A program made the translations under genes and the position numbers. A stretch of DNA of 64,000 nucleotides from positions 1,032,501 through 1,096,500 of the forward strand of contig CAJZBQ010000012.1 of assembly GCA_914767885.1 (NCBI GenBank), written 5' to 3'. Below the pieces are notes generated by a model that did not search any database, was not told the DNA's origin, and saw only the letters and a list, made by a program, of their open reading frames with translations. Positions 20,545 through 30,361 of this stretch are shown piece after piece; position 1 is the stretch's first letter; every line of letters begins with the position of its first letter. Source of the DNA: Blepharisma stoltei. Lineage: Eukaryota; Ciliophora; Heterotrichea; Heterotrichida; Blepharismidae.

Positions 20545-21456
20545 ATGCAGCAGCCTAAAGAAAATGCTTTATTAGTAGATAATAATTCAGCACTGTATAT
20601 AACAATGGAAACTTCTAATAAAATTTTAGATGACACTCTCACAGCTAAAAGCTCTTTCTCTTTATTGAATTTTCAGCTCTCTTATGCACCTCAACCTGAA
20701 TCTCCTTACTTATTTTTCTTCATAGAGAACACAAAAACAATACAAAAGCTAAATCTTGAGGATTGAAATTCTGAATTTTCTAATTATGAATTAAAAAGCA
20801 AAGTCCAATATATATCCAGCATCTGCAAGCTTCCAAATGGACAGCTTTTTTGCCTTGCAAATCTTGTCAGTGATAATTCAGGGACTGCATTTATCATCGA
20901 GGACACTAAAAGGATAACTTATCTTCCTTTTAATCAACATTTTTCATATACAGAAGGGATTTACTATCAAGATGCGGTATATATTCTGGGCAAATTGGAT
21001 ACAGATTGTCAAAAATTTGACTTGAACAGTAAAAAATGAGTAACATTAGCAAAACTTCCAGGCCGTTTACAAGAGTGCAATGCTTTGAAGTTTGGAGGCA
21101 AAATTTTATATGCTGGGCGTGGAGAAATCGTCGGAATTTATGATTTTATTGCAAATTCCCATATGATAGCCTTGCAAACGTCCTCTGCATTAAATTATGC
21201 ATTTATTTGAGACGATAGGGCATATATTGTGTCGAGTCATGTAGGAAGAGGTGTTTGGCTATACGAAAGCAAATATAAAAATCCATATGATTGGGAAATT
21301 ATTGAAAATCTCTGCTTGGCTGCTGGAAATTCTTGAATTATAAGGTCCAAAACTGTATATCAAGGGTCATGGTATTTCGAATTGGATAACAAAGTTTACA
21401 GATTTCACTTGCAAACTAAAGATTTACGACTACTGAAATTAATAAATAAACCTTAA
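20545..21456 (+). CDS. Kelch/beta-propeller-like protein
   Basis: 303 residues with five in-frame UGA as Trp. Repeating beta-strand pattern with kelch-like spacing (Y-Y-Q-D-A-V-Y-I-L-G-K-L...K-F-D-L-N-S-K-K-W; A-L-K-F-G-G-K-I-L-Y-A-G-R-G). The G-G doublets are degenerate, so it could also be another propeller class. No signal peptide or membrane segment. UAA at 21454. It is convergent with the next gene, 22 bp apart. The function is not recognised. Confidence 0.75.
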
Positions 21457-21478
21457 AGATACAAATTTTACAATAAAT

Positions 21479-22354
21479 TTAAACTAAATATGCTTTTTCT
21501 GCGATATCAGATAAATCAAACACGCTTTTAGCCTCATTTCCGTATGCGAAATAAGTCCACGCTTCTAGCTCTTTGTTTGACCTTAGTTTTCTAGGCAAGT
21601 TTCTTTCAAGCTGCACCCCAAAAGAATCAAATGGGTATCGTTTAGGCTTGAGTTTTTTGCTTATATTATTTTTATGTAATTTGTTCAAGCAAACTTCATA
21701 AGCTCTTGCTCCATCACCTATAAGTGATTTATGAGCAAATCTAACGCTAATTTGCTTTCTCTCAGAAGTAATAGGCCTAATTGAGCTTTTTCTTTCAGCT
21801 GAAAAGATATCTTCGACATGATAGATCGTCGTCCTCTGCTGCTTATTAGGACGGAAGATAAAATCCTTCATATTTGAGTCCACGATTGAGGACCCGTCCC
21901 ATTGGTTTTCCAAGATTCTGCTGGTCTCATCAGAAACAATTTCAGGAACTGGGACTTTTTTTTTGCTTTTTATATAGGTGCTATTGTTTGGTAGGGAAAT
22001 TTCTTTTGAAATTTCCAGGTTTACTGTATGTATTGGGACTTCAGGTTTTATGTAGGCTGAATCGCTAACTGATGATTTTTCTAGTTCAGCTGATTCTTCT
22101 CTAGGAATTGTAGGAAGTCTTAAATAATGGATTTGTTTGTTTGTCAGCTTATTCTTTTCAACAAGGCTTCGGTGGATCAGTTCAAGCTTCCTACTTTCTT
22201 CTAGGAGCCCCAGCACATTTTTTGACTCATCATTATTTTTGAGTTTAGGCAGATGAGAGACTGGAACTGATTTTCGGCTTTGGAGGGCTGAAGAGTTTGT
22301 TTGGGTTAAAAAATTTGCATTAGGGTTTGCATAAGGGATTGAAAATTCCATCAA
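21479..22354 (-). CDS. Unknown basic protein
   Basis: 291 residues with no in-frame UGA, stop or intron. It is basic and Ser/Lys-rich, disordered in the N-terminal 200 residues; the C-terminal 70 are more ordered (A-Y-E-V-C-L-N-K-L-H-K-N, D-S-F-G-V-Q-L-E-R-N-L-P). I recognise no domain. The second Met is adjacent to the first and either could be used. Confidence 0.7.
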   Translation of the reverse strand: MMEFSIPYANPNANFLTQTNSSALQSRKSVPVSHLPKLKNNDESKNVLGLLEESRKLELIHRSLVEKNKLTNKQIHYLRLPTIPREESAELEKSSVSDSAYIKPEVPIHTVNLEISKEISLPNNSTYIKSKKKVPVPEIVSDETSRILENQWDGSSIVDSNMKDFIFRPNKQQRTTIYHVEDIFSAERKSSIRPITSERKQISVRFAHKSLIGDGARAYEVCLNKLHKNNISKKLKPKRYPFDSFGVQLERNLPRKLRSNKELEAWTYFAYGNEAKSVFDLSDIAEKAYLV

Positions 22355-22599
22355 TTATTATAACTAACCATTTCTATCAAGGATTACTAATTTTAATAAA
22401 TATTTTTTAATTTTAAAAAATAACAACAATGCCTCATTTGGCTTTATTCCAATTATAAGCCTTTTGGCTGGTTTAAAACATTAAATTTTTTATCCCAAAT
22501 AAATATGCCAATTAAATTTTCTTTTTTTTTGTCAATGAAGGGACTAATTACCGTTAATTAGATTTTAATGTGTTTCCTTTTCTTTAGCAGGACTTTTTA

Positions 22600-22920
22600 G
22601 ACTGAAGCTCAAATTTAATTTCCAAGTGGCAGCGATAGCAGCCATCTTGCCTAGAAATTGGTTCAGAAGGCCCTCTATCGGCCAGAAGGTCTCGCCCGAA
22701 CCTACTTCAGCGCGTATTGAGCCCCTTGGTCATCCTCCTCGGGTGCATCAGGCAATCAAGTAAAATCATTCCTTTTCCTTTAAGTCACCGAATTGCCTAT
22801 ACAGTTATTCCATATTGACATTGTGGATAAAGGTTCATGTGGAAAACTGAACCCCATAATCGATATTGGCAAGGAGGAATAGTTCTAAGATAAACTAATT
22901 CCCCACGTAGCCATTTTATT
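22600..22920 (-). mobile_element. SINE-like element, probable family C relative
   Basis: Minus strand begins ATAATAAAATGGCTACG, the same AAAATGGC head as the other SINE-like copies. It contains CCCGAGGAGGATGACC, similar to CCAAGGGAGGATGACCC of the 15.6-kb copy. It is GC-rich relative to its flanks and lies upstream of the FAM135 gene. No clear target duplication found. Confidence 0.55.
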
Positions 22921-22988
22921 ATGATGCCAAAAAAGGGAAAAAAATCAAATGATAGCTCATCCTTGAAACGGATTATTTAAATATAAAA

Positions 22989-24701
22989 ATGTCAAAGAAA
23001 GGAGAAGTCAAGATAGCGATCAATTTGGAGAAATTTGTGAACATAGAGCTTTTTAAACAAGGGATTTACCAGATTCGAATAAAACTATATTACACGTACC
23101 AAAATAAGGTAAGAAATAAATAGCTCAGTTACGCAAAGCCCATATTTTTTTGATTTTTCAGCAAAAAGCTAGGAAGATCTGACCCGAATTATGTTTCCCC
23201 ATCATATATCCAAGACACTGACCACTCATATTGCTCCTGCTCCTTTCTGATCAGGTACCAAAAAGAAAAATTTAATCTTAATGAGCTTTGTGTTTTTTTA
23301 TGCGAGGTCCCGCTTTATTTATCGTCCCCATTGTTTCTTGAAGCAGAACTTTTGTACGATAATCTTGATTTTCAAGCAGAAGCTGAAAGCCCTAGGCTTA
23401 AACTTGCAGATAGAAATGCTAATTTAAAGCCTGTATCTGTAAAAAGATATATCATAGCAAATATTTGAGAAACAGCCGATCAATATATTCCATTGAATTT
23501 TGAGCCTGAGTATTTCTGTGTGGTGGAGTCTGTAATTCATATTTTTTCTTCTACGTCTACAATTTCATTGGACGGAATGATAAAAAGATATTATGACTCA
23601 AATATTAATTTCTTAGAATTTTTGAAAGCAACTTTTCATTATAAAAGCCGGGCATATTTCAACCAATTCATTTCTGATGAAGAATTGAATGAGGGACATA
23701 ATCCAATTGATAGAAAAATAAAAGTCAGAAATTTGAGATTTCGGTTGAAATTGCACTTAAATCCTGAGCCAAGTTTTATATATCCTGAGCATTTTTTTTC
23801 AAAAAATATAAATTTCCAGCCAATTTTCGTAGTTGAGAATTCAAATGATATTTTAGGGGAAACTGCTTTTCAGCCACAAGAAATTGATGATAATCCATAT
23901 TGAAGAGTTAATGATATTTATCTTTTAGTATTAGTGCATGGGTTTCAAGGGAGCTCTCATGATATGACACTAATTAAAGGCTACCTTAGCCACTTGTACC
24001 CTAATTTGACAATTTTAAATTCAAAATTCAATGAAAATTTATCAAACCATACAATTGGGTTCCAAGGAAAAAATCTTGCAACTGAAATAAACCAATTTTT
24101 AAGGGTCAATAATATTTCTCTTTCCCGTCTGAAGGTTTCTTTTTTAGCTCATTCACTAGGTGGGCTGATCGTTCGTGCTGCACTTCCTCATTTAGCTTTC
24201 TTAAAAAACAATATGTATTGCCTTATAACTTTGTCCACTCCCCACCTTGGTCTTGTAGCTTCATGAAGCCCATTATTTGAGTTCGGCAAATGGCTTATCA
24301 AAAAATGGCAAAATTCTCGGTCATTCGAGCAAATGTCCCTTTCTGACACTTCCCTGTCTAAACGAAGCTATATTTATGAATTAAGCAAAACCCCAGGCTT
24401 AGAATATTTTGAAAAAATTGTCTTATTTAGCTCCCCTGACGATATTTACGTTTCACAAGATTCTGCACGAATAGAAAATAGTCAAAATTACTGCGAAGAC
24501 CCTATTTATAGAGAAATGATTAATAATATATATGAAAGGGTAAATAAAGAAAAAGTCACTAAAATTGATGTGCATTTTAAGCAGACTAGTTTGGGGAAGA
24601 TGCTTGTGTGCTGCAGAAATAGGCATATTGACTTTATTGATAATCCTTATTTTGTAAAGATGTTGTGCTACAGCTTTCCGAAACTGTTCTTACAAGCATA
24701 A
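22989..24701 (+). CDS. FAM135-family protein with DUF676 alpha/beta-hydrolase domain
   Basis: 565 residues after a 15-nt intron (23109-23123). The N-terminal half resembles the FAM135 beta-rich domain. The C-terminal part is the DUF676 lipase-like domain with V-H-G-F-Q-G-S-S-H-D-M (oxyanion HG loop), the nucleophile elbow A-H-S-L-G-G-L-I-V-R, and L-S-T-P-H-L-G. A catalytic Ser is present; the acid/His pair probably lies in S-S-P-D-D and R-N-R-H-I-D-F. UGAs at 23468, 23902 and 24265 encode Trp. At 565 residues it is much shorter than animal FAM135A/B. Serine-hydrolase activity is family-level inference. Confidence 0.85.
23109..23123 (+). other. 15-nt intron in FAM135-like gene
   Basis: GTAAGAAATAAATAG with an in-frame UAA. 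Removal keeps frame 0 into the following 500 codons. Confidence 0.85.
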
Positions 24702-24897
24702 AAATAAAATTCTAAAAATTATTATAATTAAAAATGGCTGTTCTGATATTTTAATTGTAGAAATGGTGAATTTCTAATTGTAATTAGTAATATTGCAACC
24801 TAAAAAGACTCAAAATTCGTGTTTATATTTAATATTTCATTTAGCATAATAAATTGGAGATATTCTGCAAGCCAATTATTTGAAATAATTGTTAAAT

Positions 24898-25314
24898 ATG
24901 GCTGCAGTTTTTGTAAAGATAGCAATAGCCGGAATTATTTTAGTAGCGATAGCAGCAAAAGAAGAACCGATAAGAGAAAACCTTAAAAAATTTGCCAAAT
25001 GGCTAAAAAGAAAAATAAAGGGGAAAAAGGTGAAAGTTCCCACTGAAAGAAGAGAGAATGATGAAACTGAGCAAGATGCTGAAGGAATGGAAGCGCTCTT
25101 ATGCCCAATTTCTCATGAATTGATGACAAATCCTGTCATAACACCCTATGGGCACTGTTTTCAAAGGGAGCATATAGAGAGATGGCTGGAAAGTCATGAT
25201 TTCTGCCCATTAACTAGGCAAAACTTATCAAGAAGAGACCTTAAACCATGCTATACTTTGAAATATGCTGTCGATCAGTATATTAAGCTTCAAGACAAGC
25301 TTAAATTTGAGTAA
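24898..25314 (+). CDS. Membrane-anchored U-box E3 ubiquitin ligase
   Basis: 138 residues. N-terminal hydrophobic segment (residues 3-20, F-V-K-I-A-I-A-G-I-I-L-V-A-I-A-A) acts as signal anchor, then a Lys-rich linker. U-box at about 62-135: L-C-P-I-S-H-E-L-M-T-N-P-V-I-T-P-Y-G-H-C-F-Q-R-E-H-I-E-R-W-L, F-C-P-L-T-R-Q, N-x-x-L, the pattern that binds E2 enzymes without zinc. It is short compared with most U-box proteins and lacks a substrate domain. ATG at 24898 chosen as the first Met. Location on an internal membrane is inferred. Confidence 0.85.
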   Translation: MAAVFVKIAIAGIILVAIAAKEEPIRENLKKFAKWLKRKIKGKKVKVPTERRENDETEQDAEGMEALLCPISHELMTNPVITPYGHCFQREHIERWLESHDFCPLTRQNLSRRDLKPCYTLKYAVDQYIKLQDKLKFE

Positions 25315-25546
25315 TTAACTTATCATATATAAATTTCAAACCAAATTAAAAAATTCGATTTTCTAAATTTTTATTTTTAAAAATCTACCATATTTAGCTT
25401 TCCAAAACTATTTTTTCTCTCAGCTCTAAATCTTATATTAATTTGTCTTCCGAAAAGGATTATTATGATGAAAGATCAAAAATATTATAAATTCTAGTCT
25501 TATTGATATATTTTCTCAATATTTCTATTAAGCAGACCAATAATAA

Positions 25547-26456
25547 ATGGAAAGCAATAGTTTAGTTCCTCCACTAGCATTAGGCAATTCAGACGAAACA
25601 GACGAAATAATGTAAGATTTTACATAGTAAACAGCTAGAAACCCAAAGAACTACATATGAAAAATCAGGCCAGTTCCTCGAAGCTGAAAAAGTCCATCAA
25701 AGAATCCTCGATCTTAAAGCAGACCAAAAAAAAAGACGTGAAGATGAGCTCTCTGAGCGCCAAGCCAAAGAAGCTGCCGAATTAGAAACCACTTTTGAAG
25801 AAGAATTTAAAGCATTTAACGACGATTGGGACAATCGCATGAACACTTATAAAGAAAACTGCAAAGAAATGGAACAGCAAATGAGAAATAAACAAGAAAA
25901 CGAGTTTGAGACCACCAAAAAAAGCTTAGAAGAAACAATCCCAATTATCCCAAAGCATTCTTCTGAGTATTTAAATCTTAAAAGAATCCAAGACACCTTA
26001 GTCAGAAATAAAGAATACGTAGAAGCTCACGCAATCCAGCAGCAGATGCTTGAGTTAGAAGAAAACGAAAAAAAAGACTGAGGAAAAGACAGAGACACTC
26101 AAATTTCATTGAGTTTGGGAACTTTGGCCAAAAGGCATGAACACGAAATAGAGGCATTTAAGCTAAAAGCCAGCAAAGGCTTTGATGAACTTAAGAAATT
26201 AAGAGCTTCAGAGATGGAAAGCTTGCTAAAGAGGTACCAGAACTTAAAAGCTGAGCAGAAAAACAACCACAAGCTGCAGAAAAATAGGTTTTACGGCAAA
26301 CATACCACTGGGTCTGGGCTTTATAAAACAGAAAACACTGCTTCTTCAAAAGTGTTATTTAGCCCTAGGGCTCAATTAAATAGGCCATCAACAGCAGCTC
26401 TTAGGCTGACAGTTGAAAGCCAAAACGAAAATAATTCTCAAGTTAATAATCTTTAA
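25547..26456 (+). CDS. Coiled-coil protein with one 16-nt intron
   Basis: 297 residues after splicing 25612-25627; UGA at 26079 is Trp. Nearly all helical and charged: E-K-S-G-Q-F-L-E-A-E-K-V-H-Q-R-I, R-N-K-E-Y-V-E-A-H-A-I-Q-Q-Q-M, and K-L-Q-K-N-R-F-Y-G-K-H near the C-terminus. It reads like the conserved flagellar/basal-body coiled-coil proteins of protists. That is an impression, not a confident family call. It is followed after 21 bp by the next gene on the same strand. Confidence 0.8.
25612..25627 (+). other. 16-nt intron
   Basis: GTAAGATTTTACATAG. Removal joins D-E-I-I-K-Q-L-E-T-Q and restores a 297-residue frame. Confidence 0.85.
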
Positions 26457-26477
26457 AAAAATTTAAAGGAAAAACGC

Positions 26478-27444
26478 ATGTCAGAAAATCCTGCATTTAA
26501 GCCACTTAAGGTCAAGAGAAAAGAAAAGCTTGACAATAATTTAGGAATTAATGAATTGAACGCCAGAAGACTGTTTAGAAAACTATCTCCAATACAGAGC
26601 CCAGCAGCCTCACAGCCACTTTCTCATATGCAGATGTTTCCAGCATACATGATTGATTACAAGAAGTGAAAAAACGAAAGCGAAACCAAAAAAAAGCGAT
26701 CTCCTATCAGAATCCAAACAAAAATAAAATTCTCAAGAAATCTAGACACTTTGCAGAATCTGCAGCCTGGGGACTGTGCGAAATATATAAAATCGTGCTT
26801 TAAAGGACGCCATAAGAGGCACCACTCGACGAATTCTATTTTAGATTTTGCAGCAGTTCACAATGCAAGTTTAGAGAATACGAATTGCAGCACGAGGCAC
26901 CAAGGTAATTCTGATGACTCAGAAGAGGAGCCTAAAAAGTTGCAGCTTAAAGTCCCTCAATCACGCTTGGATTTGGCTAATTTAGCTTTCCCACCCTATA
27001 ATAGACAACAAAATTCCATTTTTATATTAATAGAAATTGCAGAATTTAGGATGAATATCCTTTAGGGTAAGGAAAATAAAAATGAAGCTTTCCAAATCAG
27101 AGCTGCATATTGACAATTGCAACCTATCAATAACTGAAAAAAAGAAAAGAAAGCAAGAAAGGTGAAGAAAAATTGAAAGAAATATAGAAGAATATAATAA
27201 AAGAAAATATAATACCAGCAGCTTGTCAGAATCCATGGACTCCCAAGCAAATATCGCGAAATCAAGCAATGATTTACTTTGCATTTGCAAAGATAATGGG
27301 ATTTATATCCCCAAGCCGAAATTCGTAAAGCAGACTTTCAAGCCAGACACTCTTGAAAAATTCAGCAAATTATTTAGAGAAACTATTGTAGGTTTATGTA
27401 AAAGTACGATTATGAATACACATATTAAAAAGAAAAGCTTATAA
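26478..27444 (+). CDS. Unknown Lys-rich protein, probably interrupted by a short IES near 27.03-27.08 kb
   Basis: The first part (26478-27026, UGA as Trp at 26667) is basic and Ser-rich with no domain recognised. The second part starts by about 27082 in another frame (K-L-S-K-S-E-L-H-I-D-N-C...) and ends UAA at 27442. The same strand, close spacing, similar composition and a possible TA-to-TA deletion of 43 or 52 bp near 27025-27077 that merges the frames suggest one gene. It could instead be two genes, or have an IES edge further upstream. Confidence 0.5.
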
Positions 27445-27857
27445 ACAGAACGTTTTAATTTTTAATTATTTTACCGTTATTTATAGAAAGTAGTGCTATA
27501 CAGATTATAGCGCGTGCTCTCCTATAGATTTTCAAGGAAACTGCCCTTTAAATAAAAAATTTATTTTAAAAAAATACCAAAAAGTGAAATATCAATTTAA
27601 AAATGCCATTATATATGTCCTATTTATAGTTTGAAAATTGACTTTTCAGTTTTTTCCTTAATTTAATTAATTTTTAAATAAAAACACTTGTCCTCAGGGA
27701 TCTAAAATGAGACTTGTGCTATACACCATATTGTAAACAAGTAAAGTTTGCCAAATTTGTTCCTCCAGTTCTTTGGAGAATATTATATGGTAGTTTGCAC
27801 TAATAAATTAAATAATGAATTAATTGGCTTCCATTGAATTATAGTAATTCATAAAAT
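27445..27857. other. AT-rich spacer with a possible decayed element
   Basis: No coding frame. It contains TTATAGAAAGTAGTGCTATA at about 27481 and GACTTGTGCTATACACC at about 27712, similar to the end motifs of the IES at 9336-9639, suggesting remnants of one element family. Confidence 0.4.
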
Positions 27858-29765
27858 ATGCAAATAGCAGAATCGATTTCAAAATTCCACAGAAACGTTC
27901 CTGAGCTCGCAATCCGCAGGAAAACAGTTGTTGATAATAAAGAAAAAAGTCATCAAATTGAACGAAGTGATTTTGCTGACATAATTAAAGCTCAAAATAT
28001 TAATAGCATCCCGAAATCGTTTACAGATGATCTAAACACTCTTGCTGTTCATGTCCCAGGACTAAAACACCAGAGGCAATCCTCAGTTACAGATCTTAAA
28101 AGATCTTATACAGAGCGCACACTTCTTAACGATGAGCCAGATTCAGCCAATGAGCTCAGCTCAAAACTGAAAAACCGAGGATCAATAAGCAGTAGCCTGC
28201 ATTATCAATTTCTCGATAAAATTTCCATTGAAGAATGACGCATTATTCATAGCGAAATATATGAAATAGCAGAAAATACAAGGATAGGGCTACTTGAAAA
28301 AGTGTCAGGTTTAGGTATTTCAAAGCTGTCTCCTGAGGATATAAAAGAAATCAGACAATTAGGAAAAAACTCCTGCTTACTATGTGGTTGCAGCTGCCGA
28401 GCTAATAACAAAAACTTACCAAGAAATTTATCCCAATTAAAGCCAGAGCAGGCAAATTCTTTCCCACAGACTAATATTTCTACTTTTGACCTTTCTGAAA
28501 CAGCAAGCTTTAAGCGGTGTAAAAAATGCTTATGCCTAACCAATGTCTCAGACTCCAGTTCTTATTGTGAATATTGCTTGATTTCTCCAGTAAATGAAGC
28601 AATGCTAAATGACCAAATCGCTATTATTATGCAGATCAAGTCAAATTTAGAGATGCCGATAAGAAGCCAGAAATCGTCAAGAAATCACGATCCGCCACCG
28701 ATTTCTTCAAATATGTTTGAAAATGGGAGGCTTAAATCAATAACCCCACCGAAGAGAAGACTGCCAAGCATATCTGGATGCTCTTCTAAAGAAATGCAGC
28801 AGGAAACCAGCCCTTTTGCAATTGATTTTTCTATAGGAGGAAATAAGCTGTCATTGGACTTATCGTTAAAATCGCAATATTTAAGGGTGATAATACCTCA
28901 ATTTATTAATCAAAAAGAGACAAATGAAGGTAAGCGGCAAAATAACCCAGAAGCTTTAATGCAAACTTCTTTTACTCACTCCCCCTTTAAATTAACTAAA
29001 AATCGGATTAAATTTTTCTGTTTAAAAAATTTAAAAATTGAGCACACTCTTTTCGGATTTTAATTTATTTTATGAAGAATTAATTCAAAAACTAATCTGA
29101 TTTAAAACTGTTTAAATAATATTCTAATTGTACCATTCAATTAAATTAGGTCAAAATTAATTTTAAAAAAAATTGTATAATTGACCAAATATGGAAATTT
29201 TACCTATTTTTTATTCCAATTTAAAAGGCAGAGTCAGCTAGCGCCTCCATTTTCAATAAAAAACCCGATAACTCCCTGCTTTAAAGATCCAAATGAAGGG
29301 TCTAATAATGACGCAACTTCAGCTGATATGAGTCGGATTATCAAGATAATCGGAAAACTAAAAGCTACTTGCGCACATTTGCAGAGTAAGTCCATAAGTT
29401 TGCTGAAGCAGATCATTGCTGATGGTTCAGATTATAAAAGTTTGTACCTTGACTATTTGGTTTGTATGAGTTCTATTCTTAAAGGGATTTACAAGGTATT
29501 TCCACAGCACGCTCAGCCGCTTGAGGCTATGATGAAATGTGTTTCTTTGCTTTTTGAGATAATGATGCAGAAAATTGAGAGTCTCACTCAAGAATCCTTG
29601 AGTTTTAAAGTAAAAGCGATCAGTTTGCAAGCTGAGATACAGAAAAAAGAAGAAGAGCATGAAGCGCAGTATTCTCAAATGAACAATATCCTTCAGAAAT
29701 ATGAAGGGATTATTGATTATTACAAGAACTGTGAGGCAAAATCTCTCACTTCTTATAATGAATAA
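27858..29765 (+). CDS. Cys-rich (zinc-binding-like) and coiled-coil protein with one IES
   Basis: 557 residues after deleting 28988-29221. Residues about 170-250 hold paired cysteines (C-L-L-C-G-C-S-C; C-K-K-C-L-C; C-E-Y-C) spaced like a treble-clef or B-box-type zinc site. The C-terminal 190 residues are helical and coiled coil (S-I-S-L-L-K-Q-I-I; E-I-Q-K-K-E-E-E-H-E-A-Q). UGA at 28236 is Trp. No enzyme motif. Restored junction: S-P-F-K-R-Q-S-Q-L-A-P-P-F. Function not recognised. Confidence 0.8.
28988..29221. other. IES in Cys-rich gene (234 bp, TA in TTTAAA)
   Basis: TTTAAA at 28986-28991 and 29220-29225 supplies matched TAs. Deletion is frame-preserving (234 bp) and removes the segment holding an in-frame UAA at about 29061. 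AT-rich interior, no element recognised. Confidence 0.8.
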
Positions 29766-30361
29766 TTTTTAATAAAATTATATTAGTTTTATGAGAAAAT
29801 TATAATTTAATCTCCCTATTTTTTATCATATTCTAATAAAATTTTTATATCTTTGATTTTATTTTTTCATTCATACTTTACCAATAAAAAAAATTTATAA
29901 TAAAAATCCCATAGGAGTAAATGTTTAAGTAAAATTATCCCATAAAAAATTAAAAATAATTCACTCAAAAGAAAAGAATTAATTTATGTCATTATGATGC
30001 ATTTGAATAGGCAAAACGCTATTAGGACTAAGCTTTTATATATAATTCTGGCCTATAAGACTCTAAAAATACTTTAAAAGTTTCTTTGAATTATTCGAAA
30101 CAATTAATGAGAGCTAATGTAGAAATTCCCTCTCTGATAAATTCGCACAATAATATCCTTTCTGGCGTTTAGAAATCCCATGATTATTTTACATCCTAAA
30201 AGTGATTCAATCATATGGTAAAAGATCAATCAGAAACAAGCTATATCGCTATAATTATTTCATAATTAAGCATAAATGCCATTATTGTTTTTAGGAAAAT
30301 GCTGAAAAATAAAGCATTAAACACCCATGTGAACTTTCTTAAATTATAATAATTATGATTA
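29766..30361. other. AT-rich intergenic region between convergent genes
   Basis: About 600 bp, no open frame or repeat recognised. Confidence 0.5.

Noticed and set aside
28938-28958. 21-nt GTAAGC...CCCAG segment in the Cys-rich gene as an intron
   Set aside because: It is 21 nt, in frame and without stop, so nothing requires its removal, and it does not fit the 15/16-nt class.
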